From: Herbaspirillum rubrisubalbicans
GTDB lineage: Bacteria > Pseudomonadota > Gammaproteobacteria > Burkholderiales > Burkholderiaceae_D
Length of the DNA: 64,000 bases
Assembly: GCF_003719195.1 (NCBI RefSeq)
Contig: NZ_CP024996.1
Coordinates: 620,001-684,000, forward strand
Direction of reading: 5' to 3'
This document shows positions 48,151 to 58,866 of the stretch, one piece after another. The position numbers were made by a program, and so were the translations under genes. Below the pieces are notes generated by a model. That model made no database searches and had not been told where the DNA came from. It worked only from the letters and a program-made list of their open reading frames with translations. Position 1 is the stretch's first letter; every line of letters starts with the position of its first letter.

Positions 48151-49797
48151 ATGCTGCGTACCTTAACGATTCGCGACTTCGTGATTGTCGATGCCATCGA
48201 GCTCGAATTTGCGCGCGGATTTTCCGTCTTCACCGGCGAAACCGGCGCCGGCAAATCCATCCTGATCGATGCCCTGGCGCTGGCCATGGGCGGGCGCGGC
48301 GACCCCAGCGTGGTGCGCGAGGGGGCGGCCAAGGCCGATGTGAGCGCCGATTTCACCGCCACCCCGGAAGTGATGGCCTGGTTGCAGGAGCAGGAATTGG
48401 CCGCTGAACACGATGGCGTGCTGCTGCGCCGGGTGATCGACAATGCTGGCCGCAGCAAGGCCTACATCAATGGCAGCGCCGCCACCGCCGCGCAATTGCG
48501 CCAGGTGGGCGAGATGCTGGTGGATATCCACGGCCAGCACGCGCACCAGTCGCTGATGAAGGCCGATGCCCAGCGTCAGTTGTTGGATAGCCAGGCCGGC
48601 CTGCTGGAGCAGGCGCGCGAGGTGGCGGCATCCTACAAGACTTGGCGCGCCCTGGCCCGCCAGCGCGAACAGTTCGAGCAAGATGCGCGCAACGTATTGC
48701 TGGAGCGCGAGCGTCTCGAATGGCAAGTGGCCGAGCTGCACAAGCTGGCCGTGAAGCCCGGTGAATGGGCCGAGATCAGCACCGAGCACAGCCGCCTGTC
48801 GCACGCTGCCGCCCTGATCGGCGGCGCGCAGGAAGCGCTGGGCGTGATCTCCGAATCGGAGTCGCCCATTCTCTCGCAACTGTCTTCGATTACGCAGAAG
48901 CTGAGCAAGCTGGTCGATGTCGATACCGCCCTGAAGCCCGTGCTCGATGCGCTGGAACCGGCGCAGATCCAGTTGCAGGAAGCGGTGTATGCCTTGAATG
49001 ATTACCTGGGTCGGGTTGAGCTTGATCCGGCGCGCTTGCAGGAAGTGGAAGAGCGCCTCGAAGCCATCCATTCCACCGCCCGCAAATTCCATGTGCAGCC
49101 CGATGAACTGCCCGAGGAGTATCGCAAGCTTTCCGAACAATTGAAGCAACTGGCCGACGCCAGCGACCTCGATGCCCTGCGCGTACAGGAAGAAAAGCTC
49201 AAGGCAGCTTATCTGACCTTGGCGCAGAAACTCTCCAAGGCCCGCGCCAAGGCCGCAGCCTCGTTGGGTGAGGCGGTCACGGCGGCGATGCAGGATTTGT
49301 CGATGGCGGGCGGGCGCTTCGAGATCGCCCTCAATGAAGTGGAGCCGGCGGCGTATGGCCTGGAGCAGGTGGAATTCCTGGTGGCCGGTCATGCCGGCGT
49401 GGCCCCGCGTGCGCTGGCCAAGGTCGCCTCCGGTGGTGAGTTGGCGCGCATCTCGCTGGCCATCTCGGTGATCGCATCGGCGGCCGCCACGGTGCCTACG
49501 CTGATCTTCGACGAAGTCGATAGCGGCATCGGCGGCGCCGTCGCCGAAGTGGTGGGACGCCTGTTGAAGCGCCTGGGCCAGGAACGCCAAGTGCTGTGCG
49601 TGACCCACTTGCCGCAGGTGGCCAGCCAGGCCAACCAGCATTACCAGGTCAAGAAACGCAGCGAGGGCGGCAAGACCCTGTCCGACATCGATGGCCTGGA
49701 TGCCAAGGCGCGCGTGGAAGAAATCGCGCGCATGTTGGGCGGCCTGGAAATCACCGCCACCACGCGCAAACATGCGCGCGAGTTGCTGGCCTCTTGA
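48151..49797 (+). CDS. recN: DNA repair protein RecN
   Basis: A 548-residue SMC-like protein. Walker A TGETGAGKSILIDAL is at about 30-44. The ABC signature (KVASGGELARISLAISV), Walker B (TLIFDEVDSGIGG) and H-loop-like VLCVTHLPQVASQ lie in the C-terminal lobe, separated by a coiled-coil arm. It acts in double-strand break repair. No clear LexA box was found upstream. Confidence 0.95.
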   Translation: MLRTLTIRDFVIVDAIELEFARGFSVFTGETGAGKSILIDALALAMGGRGDPSVVREGAAKADVSADFTATPEVMAWLQEQELAAEHDGVLLRRVIDNAGRSKAYINGSAATAAQLRQVGEMLVDIHGQHAHQSLMKADAQRQLLDSQAGLLEQAREVAASYKTWRALARQREQFEQDARNVLLERERLEWQVAELHKLAVKPGEWAEISTEHSRLSHAAALIGGAQEALGVISESESPILSQLSSITQKLSKLVDVDTALKPVLDALEPAQIQLQEAVYALNDYLGRVELDPARLQEVEERLEAIHSTARKFHVQPDELPEEYRKLSEQLKQLADASDLDALRVQEEKLKAAYLTLAQKLSKARAKAAASLGEAVTAAMQDLSMAGGRFEIALNEVEPAAYGLEQVEFLVAGHAGVAPRALAKVASGGELARISLAISVIASAAATVPTLIFDEVDSGIGGAVAEVVGRLLKRLGQERQVLCVTHLPQVASQANQHYQVKKRSEGGKTLSDIDGLDAKARVEEIARMLGGLEITATTRKHARELLAS

Positions 49798-49853
49798 GTT
49801 CTGGCTCTGCGCAACCGTCACTACCACACCAACAAACCTGAGCCGAATCAACC

Positions 49854-50963
49854 ATGGCCTTTCGCAAAGAACCTCCCTATACCCATGGCAGCCCGGCCTC
49901 CACCGCCGTGGTGCTGGTCAACCTGGGCACGCCCGATGCGCCCCATGCCGGCGCCTTGCGCCGCTACCTGAAGCAATTTCTGTCTGACCCGCGCGTGGTG
50001 GAAATCCCGCGGGCGGTATGGTGGGTCATCCTCAACGGCATCATCCTGCCGTTTCGTTCTTCCAAGTCGGCCGAGAAATATGCCAGCATCTGGACCGCAG
50101 AGGGTTCGCCGCTGCGCGTGCATACCCAGCGCCAAGCGGCCGCCCTGGGCGTGCAACTGGCCGCACGCGGCCATCATCAATTGCAGGTGGTCTATGCGAT
50201 GCGCTATGGCACGCCCTCGCTGCCGCAGGTGCTGGACCAACTGAAGGAACAGGGCTGCAGCCGCATCCTGGTGTTGCCGGCCTATCCGCAGTATTCGGGC
50301 ACCACCACGGCGTCGATTTTCGATGCGGTCTTCGATCATTACCGCCAGGTACGCAATATTCCCGAGCTGCGCCTGATCCGCAACTATCACGACCAGGATG
50401 GCTATCTCCAGGCGCTGCGCCAGTCGGTGCTGGATCACTGGGAGATCAACGGCCGGCCGGACAAGTTGCTGATGAGTTTCCATGGTGTGCCCAAGCGCAC
50501 GCTGATGCTGGGCGATCCCTACCATTGCGAGTGCTACAAGACCGCGCGCCTGCTGGCGCAAGCGCTGGGCCTGAACGAGGACCAGTACATGGTCACCTTC
50601 CAGTCGCGCTTCGGCAAGGCCGAATGGTTGCAGCCCTACACCGCGCCCACCGCCCAGGAACTGGGCCGCCAGGGGGTGCGCCGCATCGATGTGATGTGCC
50701 CCGGCTTCACCAGCGATTGTCTGGAGACGCTGGAAGAGATCGCCATGGAGGTCAAGCAAGACTTCCTCCATGCCGGTGGTAAGGAGTTTCACTTCATCCC
50801 TTGCCTGAATGAATCCCCAGCTTGGATCGCCGGCATGGTCGAGTTGGTCGAGCAGCACCTGGCCGGCTGGCCGACCATGAGCAACGCCGCCGCTCGCGAA
50901 GAGATGGCGCGCCAGGCCGTCATTGCGGCCGAGCGCGCCAAGGCGCTGGGCGCAGCTCGGTAA
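49854..50963 (+). CDS. hemH: Ferrochelatase
   Basis: A 369-residue enzyme that inserts ferrous iron into protoporphyrin IX, the last step of heme synthesis. Conserved [20 protein letters not shown] is at the N-terminus, the catalytic His is in [12 protein letters not shown], and the C-terminal [17 protein letters not shown] is conserved. It is somewhat longer at the C-terminus than usual (ALGAAR tail). The start ATG has no strong ribosome site, yet is the only sensible one. Confidence 0.95.
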   Translation: MAFRKEPPYTHGSPASTAVVLVNLGTPDAPHAGALRRYLKQFLSDPRVVEIPRAVWWVILNGIILPFRSSKSAEKYASIWTAEGSPLRVHTQRQAAALGVQLAARGHHQLQVVYAMRYGTPSLPQVLDQLKEQGCSRILVLPAYPQYSGTTTASIFDAVFDHYRQVRNIPELRLIRNYHDQDGYLQALRQSVLDHWEINGRPDKLLMSFHGVPKRTLMLGDPYHCECYKTARLLAQALGLNEDQYMVTFQSRFGKAEWLQPYTAPTAQELGRQGVRRIDVMCPGFTSDCLETLEEIAMEVKQDFLHAGGKEFHFIPCLNESPAWIAGMVELVEQHLAGWPTMSNAAAREEMARQAVIAAERAKALGAAR

Positions 50964-50985
50964 TTTTTCCTAAAGCTTCATATTG

Positions 50986-51036
50986 CCGCCGGGAATCGGC
51001 GGTTTGCCCAGCTCGGCCTGCTAAAATAGCAGGCTG
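50986..51036 (+). terminator. Two hairpins after hemH
   Basis: CCGCCG/CGGCGG (50987-51003) is followed by TTT, and 14 bases later a perfect 8-bp hairpin GCCTGCTA/TAGCAGGC (51017-51035). Both are modest as terminators. Confidence 0.35.
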
Positions 51037-51136
51037 GAAGCCTTGTGTTGCCTGCTTGGCAAAATTTCAGCCGTGGCGAGGCACGCCAATCCGTTCATAT
51101 AAGCATAAATCCGGGTTGGCATGAGGCCAGATCCGG

Positions 51137-51241
51137 TCAGAGCGTGTATTGACCGACCAGGTGCGTATAGCTGATCCATGCGGTAGCCAGCAGGCTGTAG
51201 AGGGCGACGAGGACAGTGGCCGCAATCAGTGGCAGTTTCAT
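51137..51241 (-). CDS. Possible 34-residue single-span membrane peptide
   Basis: MKLPLIAATVLVALYSLLAT, then AWISYTHLVGQYTL, is a small hydrophobic protein. AAGGTG lies 6-7 bases before the ATG. It sits alone between hemH and grpE on the opposite strand. No family is recognised; call rests on ribosome site and composition. Confidence 0.4.
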   Translation of the reverse strand: MKLPLIAATVLVALYSLLATAWISYTHLVGQYTL

Positions 51242-51305
51242 GATGACACCTTGTTGGCGCGACAAGAATGAGGGGAAGGGGAAACCGGGAAGCCGGCCCA
51301 CGGCG

Positions 51306-51338
51306 GGGCTCGAATTCATATTAGGTCGGGCTCGAATT
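51306..51338. repeat. Two 11-bp direct repeats 22 bp apart upstream of grpE
   Basis: GGGCTCGAATT occurs at 51306-51316 and 51328-51338, exactly two helical turns apart, 65 bases before the small peptide gene (-) and 190 before grpE (+). Spacing suits side-by-side protein binding. Confidence 0.5.
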
Positions 51339-51528
51339 AACTTGAAGCCAAGCCCAGTAATTTTTGTAAGCGCGCGTAACAATTTTCCTCTTGAAATGGC
51401 AGAAATAGGCAAAAAGCCCTTGAAAAAGCAGGGAGATGCCTTACTTGAGCCGCATCGATCGACGCCAGTGTGCGGCAAGTGTCTGCCGCACGCACGTAAC
51501 CAATTGATTTGTTGGAGGTAATTCAGGA

Positions 51529-52113
51529 ATGCAAGACATCGAAAAACAGGAAGCCCAATCCGTCCAGCAAGAGCCCCAGGCTGCTGACACCGCCGCTGCT
51601 GCCACCGGAGCGGCCAATGCCGCCGAGCAAGCCGCTGCAGCCGCACCGGCCGAGCCCACCCTGGAAGAGAAGCTGGCCGCTGCCGAAGCCAAGGCTGCCG
51701 AGATGCAGGATGCTTTCCTGCGCGCCCGTGCCGAAGGCGAGAACATCCGCCGCCGTGCCCAGGAAGACATCGCCAAGGCCCACAAGTTCGCCATCGAAGG
51801 CTTTGCCGAATCCCTGCTGGCCGTCAAGGACAGCCTGGAAATGGCCCTGAAGATCGAAAACGCCTCGTTGGAGTCGCTCAAGGAAGGCGTGGACATGACC
51901 TTGAAGCAACTCACCTCGGCCTTCGAAAAGAACAAGCTGCAGGAAGTCAGCCCGCAAGCCGGCGAGAAGCTGGACCCGATGAAGCACCAGGCCGTATCGG
52001 CCGTGCCGGCCGAGCAGGAAGCCAACACCGTGGTTGCCGTACTGCAAAAAGGCTATATGATTTCCGAACGTCTGCTGCGCCCGGCGCTGGTGACGGTGGC
52101 CCAGGGAAAGTAA
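51529..52113 (+). CDS. grpE: Nucleotide-exchange factor GrpE
   Basis: A 194-residue co-chaperone. A disordered Ala/Gln/Glu-rich N-terminus is followed by a long coiled coil ([20 protein letters not shown]) and the beta-wing domain with [20 protein letters not shown]. It releases ADP from DnaK. A GGAGG lies 10 bases before the ATG. CTTGAA elements at 51341, 51389 and 51419 look like heat-shock -35 boxes, but none has a clear -10. Confidence 0.95.
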   Translation: MQDIEKQEAQSVQQEPQAADTAAAATGAANAAEQAAAAAPAEPTLEEKLAAAEAKAAEMQDAFLRARAEGENIRRRAQEDIAKAHKFAIEGFAESLLAVKDSLEMALKIENASLESLKEGVDMTLKQLTSAFEKNKLQEVSPQAGEKLDPMKHQAVSAVPAEQEANTVVAVLQKGYMISERLLRPALVTVAQGK

Positions 52114-52180
52114 GTGGACCGGCGTCGGAGGGGGAAGTCGGCAAAAGGCATCATTTTTGCTTATTCCGGTGGTTCCGGCG

Positions 52181-52208
52181 CTTGAAAGTCCATCTTTCCT
52201 CCACATAT
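52181..52208 (+). promoter_or_regulatory. Sigma-32 heat-shock promoter of dnaK
   Basis: CTTGAAA (52181-52187), 13 bases, then CCACATAT (52201-52208) matches the sigma-32 consensus CTTGAAA-N13-CCCCATnT with one change. It is 60 bases before the dnaK ATG. Confidence 0.7.
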
Positions 52209-52267
52209 TCAAACCATTCAAAACACCTGTAGCCCGACATCCAGGGCTGAAAGAACGAGGAAAAATC

Positions 52268-54211
<1,944 letters not shown>

Positions 54212-54252
54212 TCCGGGACTGACGCGTCGTTTCACCTGACGTCAGCGCTCGC

Positions 54253-54289
54253 GCCCGGGTGCGGTTTTCCGCAGCCCGGGCGGATTTTT
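54253..54289 (+). terminator. Terminator after dnaK
   Basis: A 12-bp GC-rich stem with one mismatch (54253-54264 with 54269-54281) closes a TTTT loop and is followed by GGATTTTT. It lies about 40 bases after the dnaK stop, so dnaJ may also rely on readthrough or its own promoter. Confidence 0.75.
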
Positions 54290-54461
54290 GAGAAGCATCC
54301 ACCCGGCCGGGTTGTCTTTCGGCCAGGCCGGTACGCCGAGTCCGCAGTCAAAAGCTGAGCTCGGCTTTTTCACATTGTTGGTTTCCGGTCGTGCTTGCGC
54401 GGCCGCGGATGCAGGCCATCGCAGCAGCGACGGAACACAATAACAAGGTGGGTTATACAAC

Positions 54462-55592
54462 ATGGCAAAACGCGATTTTTACGAAGTGCTCGGACTGGCC
54501 AAGAACGCCAGTGACGACGAGATCAAGAAGGCTTATCGCAAGCTGGCGATGAAGTACCATCCTGACCGCAACCCCGACAGCAAGGGCGCGGAAGACAAGT
54601 TCAAGGAGGTCAAGGAAGCCTACGAGATGCTGTCGGACCCGCAGAAACGCGAGGCCTACGACCGTTACGGTCATGCCGGCGTCGATCCCAACATGGGAGC
54701 CGGCGGCGCTGCCGGTGCGGGCGGCTTTGCCGATGCTTTCGGCGACATCTTCGGTGACATCTTCGGTGGCGGCGGTGGTGGTCGTGGCCGCAACGCCGGC
54801 CCGCAGGTCTACCGCGGCGCCGACCTGCGCTACAACCTGGAAATCACGCTGGAACAAGCGGCGCATGGTTTCGACACCACCATCCGCGTACCTTCCTGGG
54901 ACCAGTGCGATACCTGCCACGGCAGCGGCGCCAAGCCCGGCACCTCGCCGGTCACGTGCACCACCTGCGGCGGTCATGGCCAGGTGCGGATGCAGCAGGG
55001 CTTCTTCAGCATCCAGCAGACCTGCCCCAAGTGCCACGGCAGCGGCAAGATCATTCCCGAACCCTGCACCACTTGTGCCGGCGCCGGTCGCATCAAGCGC
55101 AACAAGACGCTGGAGGTGAAGATCCCCGAAGGCATCGACGATGGCATGCGCATTCGTTCATCCGGCAATGGTGAGCCGGGCGTCAACGGTGGTCCCCCGG
55201 GCGACCTGTACGTGGAAATTCACATCAAGCCGCATGATGTGTTCCAGCGCGATGGTGACGACCTGCATTGCGAGATGCCGATCTCCTTCGCCAAGGCGGC
55301 ATTGGGTGGCGAGATCGAAGCCCCCACGCTCAATGGCAAGGCATCCTTCTCCATTCCCGAAGGCACCCAGAGCGGCAAGACCTTCCGTCTGCGCGGCAAG
55401 GGCATCAAGGGCGTGCGTTCCGGCTATCCGGGCGACCTGTTCTGCCACGTCGTGGTGGAAACCCCGGTCAAGCTGACCGAACGCCAGAAGGAACTGCTGC
55501 GCGAGTTCGAGCAGCTCACCACCGAAGGCGGCGCCAAGCACAGCCCGCAGACCAAGACCTGGAAGGACAAGGTCAAGGAATTCTTCGAGTAA
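54462..55592 (+). CDS. dnaJ: Co-chaperone DnaJ (Hsp40)
   Basis: A 376-residue type I DnaJ. The J domain has [18 protein letters not shown] with HPD. A Gly-rich linker follows, then four CxxCxGxG zinc motifs ([32 protein letters not shown]), and the C-terminal substrate domains. It delivers substrates and stimulates DnaK ATPase. AAGGTGGG lies before the ATG. Confidence 0.97.
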   Translation: MAKRDFYEVLGLAKNASDDEIKKAYRKLAMKYHPDRNPDSKGAEDKFKEVKEAYEMLSDPQKREAYDRYGHAGVDPNMGAGGAAGAGGFADAFGDIFGDIFGGGGGGRGRNAGPQVYRGADLRYNLEITLEQAAHGFDTTIRVPSWDQCDTCHGSGAKPGTSPVTCTTCGGHGQVRMQQGFFSIQQTCPKCHGSGKIIPEPCTTCAGAGRIKRNKTLEVKIPEGIDDGMRIRSSGNGEPGVNGGPPGDLYVEIHIKPHDVFQRDGDDLHCEMPISFAKAALGGEIEAPTLNGKASFSIPEGTQSGKTFRLRGKGIKGVRSGYPGDLFCHVVVETPVKLTERQKELLREFEQLTTEGGAKHSPQTKTWKDKVKEFFE

Positions 55593-55623
55593 GCAGTAGC
55601 ATCAGTCTGCGTATCAGCAGCAA

Positions 55624-55662
55624 AGCAAAAGGCCAGCGTGATGTTCCGCTGGCCTTTTGCTT
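55624..55662. terminator. Bidirectional terminator between dnaJ and panB
   Basis: GCAAAAGGCCAGCG (55625-55638) and CGCTGGCCTTTTGC (55647-55660) form a perfect 14-bp stem with A and T runs on both sides, serving convergent dnaJ and panB. Confidence 0.85.
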
Positions 55663-55685
55663 GTGCGCAGCTGAAGGGCAAGCGA

Positions 55686-56513
55686 TCAGAAGCAATGCTC
55701 CTGCGCCGGGAAGCTGCCGTCTTTGACAGCGGCGACATAGCGGCGCACTGCATCCTCGATGCCACTGGCCCCTTCCATGAAGTTGCGCACGAAGCGGCTC
55801 TTGTGACCCGGGAACACCCCCAGCATGTCATGCATCACCAGCACCTGGCCCGAGCAATCGGGACCGGCGCCGATGCCGATGGTAGGTACTGCCAGGCGAT
55901 CGGTCACTTCTTTGCCCAGCGCCGCCGGCACCGCCTCGATCACCACCAGCGAAGCGCCAGCCTGCTGCACGGCCAGGGCATCGGCGTGCAATTGGGTGGC
56001 GCCATCGCTGGTCTTGCCCTGTACCTTGAAGCCGCCCAACTGGTGCACCGATTGCGGCGTCAGGCCGATGTGCGCGCACACCGGGATGCCGCGCTCGGTG
56101 AGGAACTTGATGGTATCGGCCAACCACACGCCGCCTTCGAGCTTGATCATCTGCGCACCAGCCTGCATCAGCAGCGCGGCATTGCGGAAGGCGTCCTCGC
56201 GGCTGGGATAGGTGCCGAAGGGCAGGTCGGCGATGATCAGCATGGTGCGCGTGCCGCGCGCCACGGCGGCGGTGTGGTAGGCCATGTCCTGGATGGTTAC
56301 CGGCAGGGTCGAATCGTGGCCCTGGCTGACCATGCCCAGCGAGTCGCCGATCAAGACCGTCTCCAGCCCGGCGCGCTCCATGAGGGTGGCGAAGCTGGCG
56401 TCATAACAGGTCAGCATGGTGATCTTCTCACCCTTGGCGCGCAGCGCCTGCAGGGTGTGCGTGGTCACCGGCTTGGCGCGCACCGCGCCCGATTCCTGAA
56501 GATAGCCTGCCAT
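55686..56513 (-). CDS. panB: 3-methyl-2-oxobutanoate hydroxymethyltransferase
   Basis: A 275-residue enzyme that makes ketopantoate in pantothenate/CoA synthesis. Magnesium/substrate residues lie in [36 protein letters not shown] and [15 protein letters not shown]. The start MAGYLQES has a GGAGG about 11 bases upstream. panC is not in the window. Confidence 0.93.
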   Translation of the reverse strand: MAGYLQESGAVRAKPVTTHTLQALRAKGEKITMLTCYDASFATLMERAGLETVLIGDSLGMVSQGHDSTLPVTIQDMAYHTAAVARGTRTMLIIADLPFGTYPSREDAFRNAALLMQAGAQMIKLEGGVWLADTIKFLTERGIPVCAHIGLTPQSVHQLGGFKVQGKTSDGATQLHADALAVQQAGASLVVIEAVPAALGKEVTDRLAVPTIGIGAGPDCSGQVLVMHDMLGVFPGHKSRFVRNFMEGASGIEDAVRRYVAAVKDGSFPAQEHCF

Positions 56514-57044
56514 GGAAAATTCAACCTCCGTAATTGAGAAAGGTGAGAAAGGCGCGCTGGCCGTGCATCTCTGCCTCTGCAATAGGCAGCAGGATCGCCG
56601 GATGGGCATCCTGGTGGGCGGTCAGTACCGGCGCCTCTACGTAGTGATAGAAAAAATGACTGTAGCACTCCGGCGGCGGTTGCCGCTGATCCAGAGCCTA
56701 AGGGGTGCGGCATTGTAGTTGATTTCACCTCGGCCAGAGAGAGCTGGTGGTGGATGATTTGATTGTTTCTTTTGTAACATTCTCATCATGGCAGCCCGGT
56801 GCGACTACAACTCAGCGGGAATTCGGCCTTTATTCCACGCAAGGCCGGCCCCTGGCAGCCCGCAAAATAGATCGTGGGTTGGTGCGCGCAGGATGGACCA
56901 AGTCTCTTTGCAGCCGTAAAAAAATGGCAAGCATGGCGACTTTGGCAAAAGATGCGCCCTTTCCTGCCGTAAACAACGTCAAGCCCGCGCTGTGCAACGC
57001 CTACCAGGCGGTCTGACCCGAGCTGACAACAACCAACAGGGATC
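56514..57044. other. Intergenic region between panB and the chemosensory operon
   Basis: These 531 bases contain no gene I can support. On the minus strand a stop-bounded frame of about 58 codons (56521-56697, ending ...[10 protein letters not shown]) has protein-like composition but no start codon and no known family. It may be a gene remnant. The promoter of the chemosensory operon should be in the right half; I see no convincing sigma-28 site. Confidence 0.45.
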
Positions 57045-58127
57045 GTGGCTGTGAAATCGCTTCGCAATATCTTGCCGGTGCTGTGCCTGGTGAACCTGCT
57101 GCTGTACATGATGCTGGCCCAGCACTGGTGGCTGGGTGCGCTGGTGGGCTTGCTCATCGGTGGCGCCTTCTACCTGACCTGCCTGCCCGCTCCTGCCCCG
57201 GCCTCTACCGCGGCATCGCAACCAGCGTCGCCGCTGTCGGCGCCTGCCGCCGTTGCGTCCGCGCAGCCAGAAGCACTGGCCGGTTTGCTGGGCGAAGTCC
57301 TGCCGGTGTGGCAGGGCAATGTGCAGTTGGCGCGGGCGCAGACGCAATCGGCCATCGATAGCCTCACCGCTCGCTTCGTGGGCATCCACGAACGCCTGGG
57401 CGGCGCGCTGGCCCCGGCCAGCCACGCTAGCAATGGCGAAATCCTGCAGACCGTGCAGCACGCAGCTGAACAATTGGGGGCCATTGCCTCGGTGCTGGAA
57501 GGCATGTTGGCCTCGCGCCAGGTACTGGTGACCAAGTTCGACAGCCTGATGGCGGCCAATGACGACATCCGCCGCCTGGCCCAGCAGAATGAACAACTGG
57601 CCGGTCAGACTGGCGTGACCGACCTGTTGAGTGACACCCAGAGCTGGCAGGAACTGGCCGAACGCTCGGCCGAAAACAGTCGCCAGATCGCCGCCCGCGC
57701 CAAGAGTGCGCGCCAGCAGATCCTGGCGGCCATTGGCGCCACCGGCGAGGCCGTCGCCGGGGCCGATGAGATCGTGGAAAACTCGCGCGCCGTGATCGAC
57801 CAGATCATTGCCGACTTCCGCCAGTCGGCCATGAAGCTCAGTACCACGGTGGAGCAACTGGAAGACGAAGGACGCGAAGTCGATCGCGAGGTCTGCGACA
57901 TCCTGGTGCACCTGCAATTCCAAGATCGGATCAGCCAGATTCTGGATCATGTACAGCAAGACATCGTGCGCCTGCGCAGCGCCGCCGAGGCCGGCCCATC
58001 CGCGCTGCCCACGCCGCAACAATGGCTGGCCGATCTCGAAAAAACCTATACCACCCAGGAGCAGCGCCAGGTCCACGCGGGCCAGCAAGGCCATCCTGCG
58101 GTGCCATCCCAAGTCGATTTCTTTTGA
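57045..58127 (+). CDS. Membrane-anchored chemotaxis-associated protein with CheZ-like DxxxQ motif
   Basis: A 360-residue protein. Two close hydrophobic segments near the N-terminus (about 9-25 and 29-48) form a hairpin anchor. A Pro/Ala-rich linker and a long helical cytoplasmic region without the usual receptor hairpin tip follow. At 290-300 the sequence LQFQDRISQIL has Asp294 and Gln298 in the arrangement used by the CheY-P phosphatase CheZ (FQDxxxQ). The last residues PSQVDFF resemble a C-terminal CheY-binding peptide. GTG start follows AGGGATC. It is directly followed by cheY and so is a candidate membrane-bound CheY-P phosphatase. This is inference from motif and position. Confidence 0.65.
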   Translation: MAVKSLRNILPVLCLVNLLLYMMLAQHWWLGALVGLLIGGAFYLTCLPAPAPASTAASQPASPLSAPAAVASAQPEALAGLLGEVLPVWQGNVQLARAQTQSAIDSLTARFVGIHERLGGALAPASHASNGEILQTVQHAAEQLGAIASVLEGMLASRQVLVTKFDSLMAANDDIRRLAQQNEQLAGQTGVTDLLSDTQSWQELAERSAENSRQIAARAKSARQQILAAIGATGEAVAGADEIVENSRAVIDQIIADFRQSAMKLSTTVEQLEDEGREVDREVCDILVHLQFQDRISQILDHVQQDIVRLRSAAEAGPSALPTPQQWLADLEKTYTTQEQRQVHAGQQGHPAVPSQVDFF

Positions 58128-58144
58128 TCCAGCGAGCCCGCGAG

Positions 58145-58513
58145 ATGGAAAAGAGCATATTGATCGTCGATGATTCCTTCAGCCTGCGGCAGACCATCTC
58201 GGCTGCCTTGAAGAGTGCCGGTTACCACGTGGAAGAAGCCACCGATGGTCGGCAGGCCTTGAGCAAGTTGGACGGTCGCAAGTTCAACCTGGTCATCTCC
58301 GACCTCAATATGCCGCATCTCGATGGCCTGTCCTTCGTGCGCGAGATGAAACAGATGCCCGCCTACAAATTCACTCCCGTCATCATGCTGACCACCGAAA
58401 GCAGTGAAGCGCGCAAACAGGAAGGCAAGGCCGCAGGCATTCGCGCCTGGGTCCACAAACCGTTCCAGCCGCCGGTGCTGCTCGATGCCGTGGCCAAGCT
58501 GGTGCAGCCCTGA
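58145..58513 (+). CDS. cheY: CheY-type single-domain response regulator
   Basis: A 122-residue receiver. Acidic pair VDDS is at about 10-11, phospho-acceptor Asp is in VISDLNMPHLDG, Thr in MLTTES, and Lys in VHKPF. No output domain. It should carry phosphate from the CheA in this operon to a target that is probably the flagellar or pilus motor or another output. The start is set at MEKSIL, 18 bases after the upstream stop. Confidence 0.93.
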   Translation: MEKSILIVDDSFSLRQTISAALKSAGYHVEEATDGRQALSKLDGRKFNLVISDLNMPHLDGLSFVREMKQMPAYKFTPVIMLTTESSEARKQEGKAAGIRAWVHKPFQPPVLLDAVAKLVQP

Positions 58514-58551
58514 CGTAACGGGAACAGAAAGAGAAAGCCGAGACCGAGACC

Positions 58552-58866
58552 ATGCCGCTGACGTATTCCGTGCTAGAGGACAGGGTGCTGCTCACCGTGA
58601 GCGGCGGCCTGACCATTTTCCAGGCGGCCGAGCGCAAGCCCGAACTGCTGCACGCACTGACGCTGGCGCAGTCACACGTGGTGCTGGATCTGTCCGGCGT
58701 GGATGAGCTCGACACGGCCGGCATCCAGTTACTGCTGCTCTTGCGGCGCGAGCTGCACAACAGTGGACGCCAGCTGGAAATCGGCGCCTACAGTCCGGCC
58801 GTCCTGGCTGCGCTGGACCTGTTGCAATTGCACGAGCGTTTCAGCCCGCTGTTGGAGGTCGCATGA
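58552..58866 (+). CDS. STAS-domain protein
   Basis: A 104-residue STAS (anti-sigma antagonist-like) domain, with the segment VVLDLSGVDELDTAGIQLLL. The phosphorylation position has Thr (DTAG) where SpoIIAA has Ser. It lies between cheY and cheA, and its stop overlaps the cheA ATG (ATGA). It may be a phosphoacceptor or scaffold in the chemosensory system. Function unproved. Confidence 0.8.
   Translation: MPLTYSVLEDRVLLTVSGGLTIFQAAERKPELLHALTLAQSHVVLDLSGVDELDTAGIQLLLLLRRELHNSGRQLEIGAYSPAVLAALDLLQLHERFSPLLEVA

Noticed and set aside
56747..57016. 89-codon plus-strand frame before the chemosensory operon
   Set aside because: No ribosome site and no recognisable protein pattern; likely chance.
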